Positions 1-35,903 of a stretch of DNA of 64,000 nt are shown piece after piece; position 1 is the first letter of the stretch; the number at the start of each line of letters is the position of its first letter. The notes under the pieces are model-generated. The model did not search any database. It saw nothing but the letters and a program-made list of their open reading frames with translations, and was not told the origin of the DNA. Source of the DNA: Streptomyces lavendulae subsp. lavendulae (GTDB taxonomy: Bacteria; Actinomycetota; Actinomycetes; Streptomycetales; Streptomycetaceae); the NCBI RefSeq assembly GCF_002803845.1, contig NZ_CP024985.1:620001-684000 (forward strand). Reading direction: 5' to 3'. The position numbers and the translations under genes are program-made.

Positions 1-2970
1 CGCGGTTCCGGGCAGCAGTGCCGCACCCAGCACCACGTGGTCGGCGAGCCAGGGGTGCGTGGCGAGCGACACCCTGCCGGTCAGCAGCACGCCCTCGCCG
101 TCGGCCAGGGTGACGACGGCACCGAGCAGGGCGTGATCGGCCGGCCGGAGACCGGTCCGGGTGAGGTCACCCGCGGCGGGCCGCGTCTCCAGCCTGTAGT
201 GCTCGCGCTGGAAGGCGTACGTGGGCAGGTCGACGCGTCGGGCGCCGCGTCCGGCGAGGACGGCGGTCCAGTCGACGGGGATGCCGTGGACGTGGAGCCG
301 GGCCAGGGCGGTGGTGACGGCCACCTCCTCGGCGTCCCTGTCGGCACGCAGGACGGGGATGACGGCGGCATCGGCGTCTTCGAGGACCGTCTGGGCCATG
401 GCGGTCAGGACACCGCCCGGACCGATCTCCAGGAAGGTGCTCACCCCTTCCCCGGCGAGGGCGGTGACCGCGTCGGCGAAACGGACGGCCTCGCGGACGT
501 GGCGCACCCAGTAGTCGACGGAGCAGAACTCCTCCCCCGACACCGGAGCGCCGGTGAGCGTCGAGACGACCGGAACGGTCGGGGCTTTGAAGGAAACACC
601 CTCGGCTACCTTGCGGAAGCCGTCGAGCATCGGGTCCATCAGCGGGGAGTGGAAGGCGTGCGAGACGGAGAGCCTCTTCGTCCTGCGGCCGTCCGCCGCG
701 AGCCGGTCGACGACCGCCGCCACCGCATCCGAAGCGCCCGAAACCACCACCGCCGAGGGCCCGTTGACCGCCGCGATCCCCGCGCGGTCCTCGAACCCGG
801 CCAGCAGGTCCCGTACCTCCTCCTCCGAGGCCTCCACGGCGACCATCACGCCCGCGGGCGGCAGCTCCTGCATCAGCCGGCCGCGCGCCGCCACCAGGGC
901 CGCCGCGTCTTCGAGCGAGAACACGCCCGCCACATGGGCGGCCGCGAACTCGCCCACCGAGTGACCCGCGAGCAGGTCCGGCCGGACGCCCCAGGACTCC
1001 ACCAGCCGGAACAGCGCCACCTCGACCGCGAACAGGGCGGGCTGCGTGTAACCGGTCTGGTTCAGCAGCTCGGCATCATCCCCGAACACCACGTCCTTGA
1101 CCGGCCGTTCGAGGTGCGGTGCCAGCGCGGCGCAGACGTCGTCGAAGGCCTCCGCGAACACCGTGAAGGCCGCGTACAGTTCACGCCCCATGCCCGGCCG
1201 CTGGCTCCCCTGTCCCGAGAACAGGAAGGCCACCGTCTGCCGGGGTGCGACGACCCCCGTCACCAGGCCGCCGCTCCCGGCACCGGCCGTGGGGGCGTCC
1301 TGCGCGAGCCGTTCCAGTGCGCGGCGCAGGTCCTCACGGTCCGATGCGACGATCGCCGCGCGGTGGTCCAGGGCCGCCCGGGTCGTCGCCGTCGACAGGC
1401 CCAGGTCGGCCAGGGACTGGTCGGGGTGCTCCTCCGTGTGGCGCAACAGCCGTGCGGCCTGGCCGCGCAGGGCGGCCTCGTTCTTCGCGGAGAGCAGTAC
1501 GGGCGTCGCGCGTGCCGGGTCCTGCGCCGGGGCGCTCTCTCCGTCGGCCGGCCCGGGCTCCGGCCGCGGGGGCTGCTCGATGACGACGTGGGCGTTGGTG
1601 CCGCTGAAGCCGAACGAGGAGACCGCCGCGCGCCGGGGCCGGTCGCCGTGTTCCGCCCACTCCACGGGCTCGGTCAGGAGGCGGACGGTCGTGGACGACC
1701 AGTCGACGTGCGGGGTCGGCGCGTCCACGTGGAGGGTCCTGGGCAGGACGCCGTGCCGCATCGCCTCGACCATCTTGATGATCCCGCCCACCCCGGCCGC
1801 CGCCTGGGTGTGCCCGATGTTCGACTTGAGCGACCCCAGCCACAAAGGCCGCTCGGCCGAACGCCCCCGCCCGTACGTCGCCAGCAACGCCTGCGCCTCG
1901 ATCGGATCACCCAGCCGCGTCCCCGTGCCGTGTGCCTCCACCGCGTCGACTTCGGTGGCGGACAGGCCGGCGTCCGTGAGTGCCCGGCGGATCACGCGTT
2001 GCTGCGAGGGGCCGTTCGGGGCGGTGAGGCCGTTCGAGGCGCCGTCCTGGTTCACGGCGCTGCCGCGGACCACCGCGAGCACCGGGTGCCCGTTGCGGCG
2101 GGCGTCGGACAGCCGCTCCACCAGCAGCATGCCCAGCCCTTCGCTCCAGCCGGTGCCGTCGGCGGCGGCCGCGAAGGGCTTGCAGCGGCCGTCGGCGGCC
2201 AGTCCGCGCTGGCGGCTGAAGTCGACGAAGGAGGTCGGGGTGAGCATGGCGGTGACGCCGCCCGCGAGCGCCAGGTCGCATTCGCTCCGCCGGAGCGCCT
2301 GCACGGCGAGGTGCAGGGCGACGAGGGAGGAGGAGCAGGCGGTGTCGACGGTCACGGCCGGCCCTTCCAGGCCGAAGGTGTACGACACCCGTCCGGAGAC
2401 GACGCTCGCCGCGCTGCCCGTGCCGATGTAGCCGTCGACGTCCTCCACGGCCTGCTGGAGCACCGATGTGTGGTCGTGGTACATCACGCCCGTGAACACG
2501 CCGGTGCGGCTGCCCTTGAGGGAGGTGGGGTCGATTCCCGCCCGCTCGAACGTCTCCCAGCAGGATTCCAGCAGGATGCGCTGCTGGGGGTCCATGGTGA
2601 GTGCCTCGCGCGGGGATATCTCGAAGAGGCCCGCGTCGAAGAGGTCGATCCCGTCGAGGAATCCGCCTTCCCGGACGTGGCTGGTGCCGCGGGTGTCCGG
2701 GTCGGGGTCGTAGAGGGATTCGAGGTCCCAGCCGCGGTCGGCGGGGAATTCCGTGATGGCGTCGCCGCCGTCCGTCAGGAACTGCCACAGGCCCTCGGGT
2801 GAGGTGATCCCGCCGGGGAAGCGGCAGCTCATCGCGACGATGGCGATCGGCTCGTGCTGTGCCGCGTCGAGGTCGCGCAGCCGCTCGCGGGCCTCGTGGA
2901 GGTCCGCCGATACCCGCTTGAGGAAGTAGCGCAGCTTTTCCTCGTTGTTGTTCGCCTGGAGGTCAGACAC
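1..2970 (-). CDS. Modular type I polyketide synthase, module 5 (KS-AT-DH..., 3' end beyond the window)
   Basis: N-terminal 990 residues of the next PKS protein in the assembly line; it runs off the left edge. The GTG start at 2970 follows an AAAGGTGA ribosome-binding site and lies 93 bases after the stop of the upstream PKS. The protein opens with a coiled-coil docking segment ([18 protein letters not shown]) of the kind that pairs with the C-terminal docking domain of the preceding subunit. Next comes a KS starting [15 protein letters not shown], with active Cys codon 2335-2337. The AT has a GHSVGE serine at 958-960 and an HAFH motif at 649-660, which predicts malonyl-CoA. At the edge a DH begins, with the intact HxxxGxxxxP motif (His codon 37-39). 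It should add another acetate unit and dehydrate it, extending the polyene. KR, ACP and any further modules are not visible. Confidence 0.95.
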   Translation of the reverse strand, partial: MSDLQANNNEEKLRYFLKRVSADLHEARERLRDLDAAQHEPIAIVAMSCRFPGGITSPEGLWQFLTDGGDAITEFPADRGWDLESLYDPDPDTRGTSHVREGGFLDGIDLFDAGLFEISPREALTMDPQQRILLESCWETFERAGIDPTSLKGSRTGVFTGVMYHDHTSVLQQAVEDVDGYIGTGSAASVVSGRVSYTFGLEGPAVTVDTACSSSLVALHLAVQALRRSECDLALAGGVTAMLTPTSFVDFSRQRGLAADGRCKPFAAAADGTGWSEGLGMLLVERLSDARRNGHPVLAVVRGSAVNQDGASNGLTAPNGPSQQRVIRRALTDAGLSATEVDAVEAHGTGTRLGDPIEAQALLATYGRGRSAERPLWLGSLKSNIGHTQAAAGVGGIIKMVEAMRHGVLPRTLHVDAPTPHVDWSSTTVRLLTEPVEWAEHGDRPRRAAVSSFGFSGTNAHVVIEQPPRPEPGPADGESAPAQDPARATPVLLSAKNEAALRGQAARLLRHTEEHPDQSLADLGLSTATTRAALDHRAAIVASDREDLRRALERLAQDAPTAGAGSGGLVTGVVAPRQTVAFLFSGQGSQRPGMGRELYAAFTVFAEAFDDVCAALAPHLERPVKDVVFGDDAELLNQTGYTQPALFAVEVALFRLVESWGVRPDLLAGHSVGEFAAAHVAGVFSLEDAAALVAARGRLMQELPPAGVMVAVEASEEEVRDLLAGFEDRAGIAAVNGPSAVVVSGASDAVAAVVDRLAADGRRTKRLSVSHAFHSPLMDPMLDGFRKVAEGVSFKAPTVPVVSTLTGAPVSGEEFCSVDYWVRHVREAVRFADAVTALAGEGVSTFLEIGPGGVLTAMAQTVLEDADAAVIPVLRADRDAEEVAVTTALARLHVHGIPVDWTAVLAGRGARRVDLPTYAFQREHYRLETRPAAGDLTRTGLRPADHALLGAVVTLADGEGVLLTGRVSLATHPWLADHVVLGAALLPGTA

Positions 2971-3063
2971 CTGGTTCACCTTTTACGTCGAGTTGCGTCG
3001 AGCCGGTGGGGCCGGAAGTCGGCAGATGGGCTGTGCGTGGCGGGTGGCCGCCAACTCCGCGGT

Positions 3064-26472
<23,409 letters not shown>

Positions 26473-26578
26473 AATGTGCTCCATCGACCCGTTGAACTCA
26501 TGCCAATTTGCTGGTTCCGCAGCGCATTTCGGCGTGCGGGCATACCGGGGAAACCCCGTGACGATTCGCGCTGTGATG

Positions 26579-26608
26579 AACCCGGACGGGCCGGTCCCGG
26601 TGCCGGGT

Positions 26609-26609
<1 letters not shown>
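26579..26609 (-). terminator. Stem-loop between cholesterol oxidase and PKS genes
   Basis: Seven-base perfect arms (AACCCGG and CCGGGTT) with a 17-base GC-rich loop, directly at the stop codon of the cholesterol oxidase. There is no T-tract. It could be a weak terminator or processing hairpin, leaving the PKS partly independent. Its function is inferred. Confidence 0.35.
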
Positions 26610-28386
<1,777 letters not shown>

Positions 28387-28597
28387 ATCGGGGAGGGCTT
28401 GTGCAGGGTGATCGCCGCGCAGGGGCACTGGTCGGCGGCCTCGCGGACGGCGGCGCGCAGGGCGGCGGGCGGACGGGCGTCGAGCAGCAGCACGACGCCT
28501 TCGTCGCTCTGGTCGAAGACCTCGGGGGCGAGCAGGGTGCACATGCCGGCGCCGCGGCACAGGTCCCGGCTGACCTCGATCCTCAGCGGGTCGCCGG

Positions 28598-29794
28598 TCA
28601 CCAGGCGACGGGCAGTTCGTACACGCCGTAGACCTGCATGTCGTGGCGGAGCCTGATCTCCTCGGGCGGGCAGGCCAGGCGCAGTGCCGGGAAGCGCTCC
28701 AGCAGGGCGGTGAAGCCGACGCGCAGTTCGATGCGGGCCAGCTGCTGTCCGAGGCACTGGTGGATGCCGTGCCCGAAGCCGAGGTGGCCGCCGGCGCGCC
28801 GGCTCACGTCGAAGGCCTCGGGGTCGGGGAACCGTTCGGGGTCGCGGTTGGCCGCGGCGAGGGAGACCATCACGACCTCGCCCTCCTTGATGAGGACCCC
28901 GTCGATCTCGACGTCCTCCAGGGCGGCCCGCGTGGGGCCGTGGTGGACGATGCTCAGGTAGCGCAGGCTCTCCTCGACGGCGCCCTCGATCAGGGAGGGG
29001 TCGGCGCGCAGCGCGGCGAGCTGTTCGGGGTGGCGCAGCAGCGCGAAGGTGCCGAGGGCGAGCTGGTTCGCGGTGGTCTCGTGGCCTGCGACGAGCAGCA
29101 GGAAGGCGATCGAGGTCAGTTCCTCGTCGGTGAGGTCGGGGTCGGCGGCGATCAGCCCGCTGAGGATGTCGTCGGTGGGCTCGGCGCGCTTGAGCCGCAC
29201 CAGGCCCTGCAGGTAGGTGCCCAGCGAGAGGAAGGCCGCGGTCACGACCTCGGTGGACTCCCCGAAGCTGCTCCAGACGTGCGTGTCGTGCTGGAAACCC
29301 GCACGGTCGGCGTAGGGCACGCCGAGCAGTTCGCAGATGACCAGGGACGGGATGGGCAGCGCGAAGTGCTCGAAGAGGTCGGCCTCCGATCCGAGGCGTT
29401 CCATGGCGTCGAGGCGTTCCGCGACGATGCCCTCGATCCATTCGGTGAGCATCCGCATCCGGCGGACGGTGAACTGCCCGACGAGGAGCTTGCGGTAGCG
29501 CTGGTGCTCGGGGGCGTCGTGCTGGATGAACATGCCGGGCGGGGCGGCCGGGGCCTCCTCCAGGGTCGCGGCGCGCGGTACGGGGGGATGCTTGAGTTCC
29601 CCCCGGGCGCTGAACCGGTTGTCGGCGAGGACGGCCCGCGCGGCGGAGTATCCGGTGACGAGCCAGCCGAGGTGCCCGTCGGCGAATTCCATCCGGGCAA
29701 TGGGTTCGGTCCGGCGCAGCGACTGCGTCATCGGGGGCGGATTGAAGTATCCGTCTCGGACCGTGGAAAAAATCACCGGTGCACCCTGGCTCAT
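28598..29794 (-). CDS. Cytochrome P450 monooxygenase (polyene tailoring)
   Basis: 398 residues from ATG 29794, chosen because an AGGAAAGGGCGG purine stretch lies just upstream; an in-frame ATG at 29821 has no such site. Hallmarks: I-helix AGHETT, K-helix ESLR (ExxR), and heme loop FGHGIHQCLG with ligand Cys347. Its ferredoxin follows with a four-base overlap. In polyene clusters such pairs oxidise the exocyclic methyl to a carboxylate or hydroxylate or epoxidise the ring. Which reaction applies here cannot be read from sequence by eye. First gene of the probable P450-ferredoxin-cholesterol oxidase-PKS operon. Confidence 0.95.
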   Translation of the reverse strand: MSQGAPVIFSTVRDGYFNPPPMTQSLRRTEPIARMEFADGHLGWLVTGYSAARAVLADNRFSARGELKHPPVPRAATLEEAPAAPPGMFIQHDAPEHQRYRKLLVGQFTVRRMRMLTEWIEGIVAERLDAMERLGSEADLFEHFALPIPSLVICELLGVPYADRAGFQHDTHVWSSFGESTEVVTAAFLSLGTYLQGLVRLKRAEPTDDILSGLIAADPDLTDEELTSIAFLLLVAGHETTANQLALGTFALLRHPEQLAALRADPSLIEGAVEESLRYLSIVHHGPTRAALEDVEIDGVLIKEGEVVMVSLAAANRDPERFPDPEAFDVSRRAGGHLGFGHGIHQCLGQQLARIELRVGFTALLERFPALRLACPPEEIRLRHDMQVYGVYELPVAW

Positions 29795-29934
29795 TTCCGC
29801 CCTTTCCTGTCCTGCGTGCATTTATTGACCGTGGCGGGTTCCGCTGGGGCCCGAGGGGAATTGGGCATCGAAATCCGGCCTCACGACGGCCTCAATTCGG
29901 CCTCGGCCCTCGCAGTTCGATCACCGCCAAAAGG

Positions 29935-29964
29935 AAGGTATGAAGACGCGGTGAAGGGTGTCAA
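29935..29964 (-). promoter_or_regulatory. Candidate promoter of the P450 operon
   Basis: TTGACA (29964-29959) followed after 18 bases by TACCTT (29940-29935), about 140 bases before the P450 start. It is the best sigma70-like pair in this gap. Pattern only; not verified. Confidence 0.35.
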
Positions 29965-30038
29965 CGAAATCAATCCCTGGTGCACTAACCCTGTGGGCGG
30001 GGAACGGAGGGTACGGTTACCGCCGGTACCGCAGGTGT

Positions 30039-30063
30039 TTCGGTTCGGTTCGGTTCGGTTCGG
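30039..30063. repeat. Five tandem copies of TTCGG
   Basis: Perfect pentanucleotide repeat, 40 bases beyond the stop of the first LAL regulator and upstream of the P450 operon. Such clean microsatellites are rare in this DNA. Confidence 0.9.
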
Positions 30064-30102
30064 TGCCTCCCCGACGCCGGGGCACCACGCCCGCCCGGAG
30101 CG

Positions 30103-32889
30103 CTACGGGTGCACCGGGCCCGCCCCGTCGGAGAGCAGCCGGGCCATCGCGGCGAGTCCGGTACGGCCGTCGACCCGCAGTTTGCGGTAGACGTGGGTGA
30201 GGTGCTTCTCGACCGCGCGCGAACTCACCTCCAGCCGCTCGGCGATGGCCTTGTTGGAGGCACCGCGGGAGGCGAGCGCGGCGACCCGGCGCTCCGTGCG
30301 CGTCAGCGTCGCCGCCACGTCCTCGCCCCGGGAACCGGCGATGCCCTGGAGCGCCCTGACCGCCCGCTCGACCATCCAGGGCGCGCCGCAGTCGAGGGCT
30401 TCGGTACGGGCGCGGGTCAGCCGGTCCTCGGCCTCGGCCTGGCGTCCCTGGGCGAGCAGCCGGCGGCCGAGGAGGAGCGAGGTACGGGCCCGTTCCAGGG
30501 CGTTGGCCGATCCCTCCAGCGTGAGCGCGGACTCCCGCAGCAGCGCGATGCCGCGCACGCCCTCGGTGATGGCGCCCTTGCCGCGCTGGGCCCGGCCGAT
30601 GGCCACCGGGCTGCCCCAGCTCAGGGCGCGCGCGTACTCCTCCTCCATCAGGTCGTGGGCCCGGTCGGGCCGGCCCATCCGGTAGTGCAGCGCGGACGCC
30701 CAGGTGCGCCAGGGCACGATGGCCGGGTTGCGCCAGTGGGCGCGTTCGGCCGCGCGGCCCCATTCGAGGAAGCAGTCCAGGGCGGTGGGGAGGTCGTCGC
30801 GCAGGACCGCGGCGGAGCCGTGGATGAGCCGGCGCAGGGAGGGCCGGTGGCTCGGGGCGGCTTCCTCCCTGCGGCCGGACAGCAGCCGTTCGCACAGGGC
30901 GGTGTCCCGGGCCTCCAGTGCGGCCAGCACGACGGGCGCCAGGGTCTGGAGCGTGGCCCAGTCGGTGGCGTCCTGGGCGAGCGCCTCCGCGGCGTGCGCC
31001 GCGGCTCCCGTCAGGTCGCCGCGCGCCAGGGCGAGGCGGGTGAGTTCGACGGCGATGAGGGCGCGCGGTACGTCGGCGTTCTCCCTGCGGGCCCGTTCGT
31101 ACGCGGTGTCCAGCCAGGGGCCGATGGTGGCGAGGGAGTCGGCGGCGACCAGGACGTCGGTCAGCAGTGGCAGGGCGGTGTGCACGTGGTCGGTGGCGGC
31201 GGGCTCGTGCTGGAGCAGCCGCTCCGCGAGCGCCACGGCCTCCGCGGCGTTGACCGTCTGGGCCAGGGCGGCTCCGTGCAGCAGTACGGTGACGAGTTCG
31301 CGTTCGGCGGCCGTGTCCAGGCTGGGGGCGGGGCCCAGGGCCCGCAGCCTGGCGCCGCAGGCGGCCGGTTCCTCGGGGCCGGCCAGCGCCGGGTGCCGCA
31401 GCCGTGCTTCCAGGCGCAGCGCGTGCCCGCGGGCGGTGCCCGTGAGCGTCGCGGGCTCCCCCAGTTCCGCCGCGGTCCTGACCACGGTGTCGACGGTGGT
31501 GGAGGGGGCGCCGTCGAGGAGGAACGGCGGGATCCGGCCCGCCACCGGGGCCCGCTGGTCGGTCTCCGGGAACAGGAACAGGGCCTGGGCGAGGTGCCGC
31601 AGCGCCGCGCGGGGTGCGAAATCCCGTTCGACCATGGCCAGTTCCACCAGCAGCTCGGCGCGGTCCGGGCCTTCGGGCGAGCTGCCGAGCAGGGCGCGGC
31701 GCAGATAGCGGGCCGCGGTGTCCGGGGCCGAGCGCCGCAGGGCCGAGGCCGCCGCCGCCCGCAGTACGTCGCTCTCCCAGTCCTCGTGGCAGGAGGAGGC
31801 GGCGAGGAGCTGGGCGGCGGCCCGTTCCGCCGGGTGGCCGCCCAGGTGCAGCAGCAGGGCGGCGTGCACCCGGATGCTCTCCGCCTCGGCCGGGGTCATG
31901 GCCTCTTCGACGGCTTCGCCGACCACCGGGTGGACGAAGCGGAGCGCGGGGCCCTCGCAGACCAGGCCGAGGCGTCGGAGCACTCTGAGGGCTTCGATGC
32001 GGCCGGTGCCGTCGAGGCCGGCGAGTCTGCCGATCAGTTCCTCCTCCGCGCCGTCGCCGAGGACCGCGAGGGCCGTGGCGAACTCCCGCACCGGCGCGGG
32101 CTGGTCGCGCAGGACGACGGCGAACCGTTCGTACAGGGCCGCCGGGCGCACCGCGTGGACGGCCCGGACGTCGTCCGCGGACCCCGGCCCTTCCCCGGGC
32201 CCGGAGAGCGCGTCGAGGACGGCGGTGAGCAGCAACGGCCGTCCGCCGGTCACCTCGTGGCAGGCCCGGGCGTACGCCGGGTCGACGGGGCGTCCCGTCA
32301 GGGCGCCGATCAGGTCGGCGGTGCCCTCGGGGGGCAGCGGGCCCAGCCGCAGGACGCGGGAGGCCCCTTCGACGAGCTGCTGGAGGCGGGGGTCGTCCTC
32401 GCCGGGGTCGCCTTCGCGCAGGGTGACGACGAGGGTGACGCGCAGCCCGGCCACGCGCCCGGCCAGCAGGCCCAGCCAGCGCAGGGAGGCGGCGTCGGCC
32501 CACTGGAGGTCGTCGACCAGCATGAGCAGCGGTGTGTGCGCGCCGTACTCGGCCACCAGCGCGAGGAGGCCGTCGTCCTGGAGGGGCCCTGCCGACGGGC
32601 CCGCGCAGTCGCCGGGCGGCGCGACGGGGGTGCCCGGCAGCAGGGGGGCCAGCAGCTGGCCGAGTACGCCCGCCTCGAAGTCGCGTTCGAACGCGGCTCC
32701 GCTGGCGGTGACGACGCGCAGGCCGCGGCGCTCCGCCCGTACCGGCAGGGCCCGCAGCAGGGCGGTCTTGCCGGTGCCCAGGCCGCCGGTGACGACCACC
32801 AGCGAGCCGCCGCCGGAGCCGTGGCGGGCCGCGTCCATCGCGCCGGTGATCAGGTCGAGTTCCTTCTGGCGGTGCAACAGGGGCCTCAT
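30103..32889 (-). CDS. LAL-family LuxR regulator (first of three)
   Basis: 928 residues, start ATG 32889 behind a GGAGGA ribosome-binding site. Layout: AAA-type ATPase at the N-terminus with intact Walker A GGLGTGKT (35-42) and Walker B LLMLVDDLQWAD, a long helical TPR-like middle, and a C-terminal LuxR helix-turn-helix (LTRTERRVAALASRG ... AVEKHLTHVYRKL). Large ATP-binding LuxR proteins in tandem sets of three are the pathway activators of polyene clusters such as nystatin (NysRI-III) and amphotericin. A similar role for the PKS and tailoring operon is inferred. It is 47 bases downstream of the second regulator, so the three probably share a transcript. Confidence 0.93.
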   Translation of the reverse strand: MRPLLHRQKELDLITGAMDAARHGSGGGSLVVVTGGLGTGKTALLRALPVRAERRGLRVVTASGAAFERDFEAGVLGQLLAPLLPGTPVAPPGDCAGPSAGPLQDDGLLALVAEYGAHTPLLMLVDDLQWADAASLRWLGLLAGRVAGLRVTLVVTLREGDPGEDDPRLQQLVEGASRVLRLGPLPPEGTADLIGALTGRPVDPAYARACHEVTGGRPLLLTAVLDALSGPGEGPGSADDVRAVHAVRPAALYERFAVVLRDQPAPVREFATALAVLGDGAEEELIGRLAGLDGTGRIEALRVLRRLGLVCEGPALRFVHPVVGEAVEEAMTPAEAESIRVHAALLLHLGGHPAERAAAQLLAASSCHEDWESDVLRAAAASALRRSAPDTAARYLRRALLGSSPEGPDRAELLVELAMVERDFAPRAALRHLAQALFLFPETDQRAPVAGRIPPFLLDGAPSTTVDTVVRTAAELGEPATLTGTARGHALRLEARLRHPALAGPEEPAACGARLRALGPAPSLDTAAERELVTVLLHGAALAQTVNAAEAVALAERLLQHEPAATDHVHTALPLLTDVLVAADSLATIGPWLDTAYERARRENADVPRALIAVELTRLALARGDLTGAAAHAAEALAQDATDWATLQTLAPVVLAALEARDTALCERLLSGRREEAAPSHRPSLRRLIHGSAAVLRDDLPTALDCFLEWGRAAERAHWRNPAIVPWRTWASALHYRMGRPDRAHDLMEEEYARALSWGSPVAIGRAQRGKGAITEGVRGIALLRESALTLEGSANALERARTSLLLGRRLLAQGRQAEAEDRLTRARTEALDCGAPWMVERAVRALQGIAGSRGEDVAATLTRTERRVAALASRGASNKAIAERLEVSSRAVEKHLTHVYRKLRVDGRTGLAAMARLLSDGAGPVHP

Positions 32890-32936
32890 CGTTCCTCCGT
32901 GTGTTCTCGGACGGCCCGGGGAGGGCCGGGTGTGGC

Positions 32937-35903
32937 TCACGCGCCGGGAGCCCCGCCCGCCGTGCGCCGCAGGGCGGCGGCCAGCTGGGGCCGTCCCCGG
33001 ATGCCGAGCTTGCGGTAGACCTTGGTCAGGTGGAGCTCTACGGTCCGGGGGGTGACGGCCAGTTCCTCGGCGACCGCCCGGTTGCCCAGGCCGCCGGCGG
33101 CGAGTGCCGCCACGCGCTGCTCGGCGCGGGTCAGCGGTCCCCCACCCCTCGCGGTCCGGCCCGGGGCCCCGCCGCCCGCGGGCGTCCGTACGGACGCGGG
33201 CGGCGGCGGGGAGACCGACGGGAACCGGGACGGCGGCAGGGGCCCGGACGCGGAACGGGAATCGGACCCGGACGCGGACCCTGACGCCGAACGGGACGGA
33301 AGCGGGAGTGCGGGGGTCGCGGGCCTCGGGGCCGCCGCTGCCCCCCGGTCGCTGCCGAGCAGGGAGTCGACGGTGAGGTGGCCGGAGGACGGGGCCGTGC
33401 CGAGGGCGACCAGCGCCTGCCGGTACTGCCAGCTGACCGGCCTCCCCCGGCCCGGGGCGGGGGTCCCCCCGGCCCCGGCGGCCGCGGCCCCCTCCCCCAG
33501 CGCCGCGGCCATGGCGGCGGGCGAACCCCACAGCAGGGCCCGTCGGCGTTCCTCCGCGAGCAGCGCCGCGGCCAGCGGGTCTCCGGGTTCGCGGGCCCGC
33601 GCCGCGGCCGAACGCCACGGCAGCACGGCCGGGTTGACCGCCTGCCGGGCCAGCAGCTGCCGCCCGCACTCCAGCAGGTCGGCGAAGGCCTGTTCGCGCG
33701 TTCCGCCGGCCAGCGCGACCCGGCCCCGGGCGTACAGCAGGTAGGCCCAGGGCAGCCCGCCCTCGGCGCCGGGCGGCAGTTCGGCCGCGAGGGCCCGCTC
33801 GGCCGCCGTCCGGTCGCCCCGCCGCAGGTGCAGCAGGGCCCGTAGCGCGAGGGGACCGGGAGCCATCAGCGGATGCCAGCAGCGGCCCGGCATGATCCCC
33901 TCGCACCGGTCCAGGGCCTCGGCCGCGGCGGTGTCGCGGCCGGCCCGCAGCTCGGCGAGGCAGGTGACGAGCAGGGCGAGGCCCGCGACCGCGCGTGCGT
34001 CGCTGCGTTCGGCTTGCACCAGGACCTCGTCGAGCGCACGGCGCGCCTCCGCGGTGTCCCCGGTGAGGACGAGCGCGTGCGCGGCCGCCGCCCGGACGGT
34101 GAGCGGAACGTGCTCGCGGACCTGCGGGGCCAGTGCCGTCCGGGCGAGCCGCCGGGCCCGGTCGATGTTGCGGCCGCGCTGCGCGGTGCGCCAGGCTGCG
34201 ACGGCCGCCTCGGCGGACCGTTCCAGCGGACAGGAGTCGGGCAGGAGCGGCTCGACGCCGTCCGCCGGGTCCGGCCGGCTGTACTCGGTGATCCAGTGCA
34301 GGGCCCGCAGGCCCGACCGCTCCGCGCTGCCCGGGCGGACGGCGTCGGCGGCCCGGGCGATGCGGGGACGGGGGGTGTCGACGTCGCCGCGGGCCACGAG
34401 GAGTTCCGCGGCGCGCAGCAGGGCGCGGCCCGTCTCGGCGTCGGCGGCGGTGTCGGCGACGGCCGCGGACCCGTCTGCGGGGGTCTGCAGGGCGCGGTAC
34501 AGATGGCGGCTCGCGGCCTCGGGTTCGGTGGGCAGCACGGCCGCGCTCAGGTCGGTCAGGAGCCGGATCCGCAGGGCGGGCGGCACCGGCTCGCGCAGCG
34601 CCCGTTCGAGGAGCCGGGCGGCGCGGCCGGGCCGGCCCGTGGCCCGGCACTCCTCGGCCTCGCGGCGCAGGGCCTGAACCGCCCAGGTGGCCCCGATCCG
34701 GCGGGCGTCCAGCAGCATCCGGGCCAGCGCGCGGTCAGGCAGGGCCGCGCGGTGGGCCCAGTCGGCGGCCCGGGCGTGGAGTTCCTCGCGGTGTTCGCTG
34801 CCGAGTTCGGCGAGGACGGCCCGGGCCGCGGCGGCGGTCCGCAACGCGGGCCGGGGCCCGGGTGCGAGCAGGCCGGTGCCGCGCAGCAGGGCCAGGGCCC
34901 GGGAGGTACCGAGGGCCCGCGGGCCGGCCAGCGCGTCGATCAGGCCGGGGGTGCAGTCGGGCCCGGCGACCGCGATGGCGCGCAGGACCCCGAGGAGTTC
35001 GTCGGGCAGCAGGGCCAGGGTCCGTACGGTGCGCTCCCGCACCGCCTCCGCCGCGCTCTCCTCCAGCCGGCCCGCGGGGCCGGTGCCGGGCGTCCAGCCG
35101 TGCCGGACGAACCGTCCGACGATCGAGCGCATCAGGGCCGGGCTGCCCTCGGCGTGCCGGACCGCATCGGCGAGGAAAGGCTCGTCGACCGGGGCCCGCC
35201 AGGTCCCGGCGAGGAACTCGCCGACGGCGCCGTCCGGCAGCGGTCCCAGGGTCAGCGCGTGGTGGACCACGGCGTCCTCACCGGCCAGGGCGCAGACGTC
35301 GATCCGTTCGTCCGCGGTGGCCGGGACGGCGCTGTTGCGGGAGGTGAGGAGCATGAGGGGCACCCCCGTCATCCTGCGGGCCAGTGACCGCAGCCCGCGC
35401 AGCGACTGCGGGTCGGCCCACTGGACGTCGTCGACGACGAGCAGCAGGGGGCCGCCGGCGGCGGCCTCCAGGACCCCGGCGCACAGGTCCGCCGTCCGAC
35501 GGGGCCGTACTCCGTCGGCGCGCCCGGCTCCGGGTCGTGCGGTGCCGTACGGCACGGGGCCGGTCCGGGCGGGCGCCTCGGGCAGTCGTGCCAGAAGCCG
35601 CCCGGCCACGCCGTGGGGCAGCCCGGCCTCCTCCGCCGTCGCCCGGACAGCGGCGACCCGTACGCCCGTGCCGTGGGCCAGGGCCGCCGTGTGGTCGAGC
35701 AGGGCGCTGCGTCCGATGCCGGGCGGCCCGTGCACCTCGACGAGTGCCGGCCGTCCCGTGCGCAGCTGCCCCAGCAGGCCGTGCAGCAGGCCGGCCTCGG
35801 TGTCCCGCCCGACGAGCGCGGCCGGTTCCCCCGCCCCGCCCGGCCTTGCGCGGTGCACCGGTGGTGTGGCGCGAACCGGATGTGCCGCCGTCGTCCGCTC
35901 CAT
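32937..35903 (-). CDS. LAL-family LuxR regulator (second of three), Walker A Lys replaced by Arg
   Basis: 988 residues. The N-terminal ATPase has GPPGIGRS (59-66), where the Walker A lysine is Arg65, but keeps Walker B LLLVVDDVQWAD. TPR-like middle. A low-complexity Ser/Ala/Gly/Pro linker of about 80 residues precedes the C-terminal LuxR helix-turn-helix (LTRAEQRVAALAAGG ... TVELHLTKVYRKL). ATP hydrolysis may be weak or absent. It sits 90 bases after the third regulator and 47 before the first. Confidence 0.92.
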   Translation of the reverse strand: MERTTAAHPVRATPPVHRARPGGAGEPAALVGRDTEAGLLHGLLGQLRTGRPALVEVHGPPGIGRSALLDHTAALAHGTGVRVAAVRATAEEAGLPHGVAGRLLARLPEAPARTGPVPYGTARPGAGRADGVRPRRTADLCAGVLEAAAGGPLLLVVDDVQWADPQSLRGLRSLARRMTGVPLMLLTSRNSAVPATADERIDVCALAGEDAVVHHALTLGPLPDGAVGEFLAGTWRAPVDEPFLADAVRHAEGSPALMRSIVGRFVRHGWTPGTGPAGRLEESAAEAVRERTVRTLALLPDELLGVLRAIAVAGPDCTPGLIDALAGPRALGTSRALALLRGTGLLAPGPRPALRTAAAARAVLAELGSEHREELHARAADWAHRAALPDRALARMLLDARRIGATWAVQALRREAEECRATGRPGRAARLLERALREPVPPALRIRLLTDLSAAVLPTEPEAASRHLYRALQTPADGSAAVADTAADAETGRALLRAAELLVARGDVDTPRPRIARAADAVRPGSAERSGLRALHWITEYSRPDPADGVEPLLPDSCPLERSAEAAVAAWRTAQRGRNIDRARRLARTALAPQVREHVPLTVRAAAAHALVLTGDTAEARRALDEVLVQAERSDARAVAGLALLVTCLAELRAGRDTAAAEALDRCEGIMPGRCWHPLMAPGPLALRALLHLRRGDRTAAERALAAELPPGAEGGLPWAYLLYARGRVALAGGTREQAFADLLECGRQLLARQAVNPAVLPWRSAAARAREPGDPLAAALLAEERRRALLWGSPAAMAAALGEGAAAAGAGGTPAPGRGRPVSWQYRQALVALGTAPSSGHLTVDSLLGSDRGAAAAPRPATPALPLPSRSASGSASGSDSRSASGPLPPSRFPSVSPPPPASVRTPAGGGAPGRTARGGGPLTRAEQRVAALAAGGLGNRAVAEELAVTPRTVELHLTKVYRKLGIRGRPQLAAALRRTAGGAPGA

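Larger units (their letters stand above)
29795..30102. other. Intergenic region between LAL regulator and P450
   Basis: 308 bases, no convincing gene. It is noticeably less GC-rich than its surroundings. Reading toward the P450 it holds a TTCGG microsatellite close to the regulator's end and a promoter-like TTGACA/TACCTT pair. I did not find the palindrome reported for PAS-LuxR polyene regulators (CTNGGGA..TCCCNAG). Confidence 0.6.

Noticed and set aside
32890..34650. Upstream extension of the first LAL regulator to 1,515 residues
   Set aside because: The extension reads the second LAL gene out of frame; LAL homology begins at ATG 32889 with a good ribosome-binding site.
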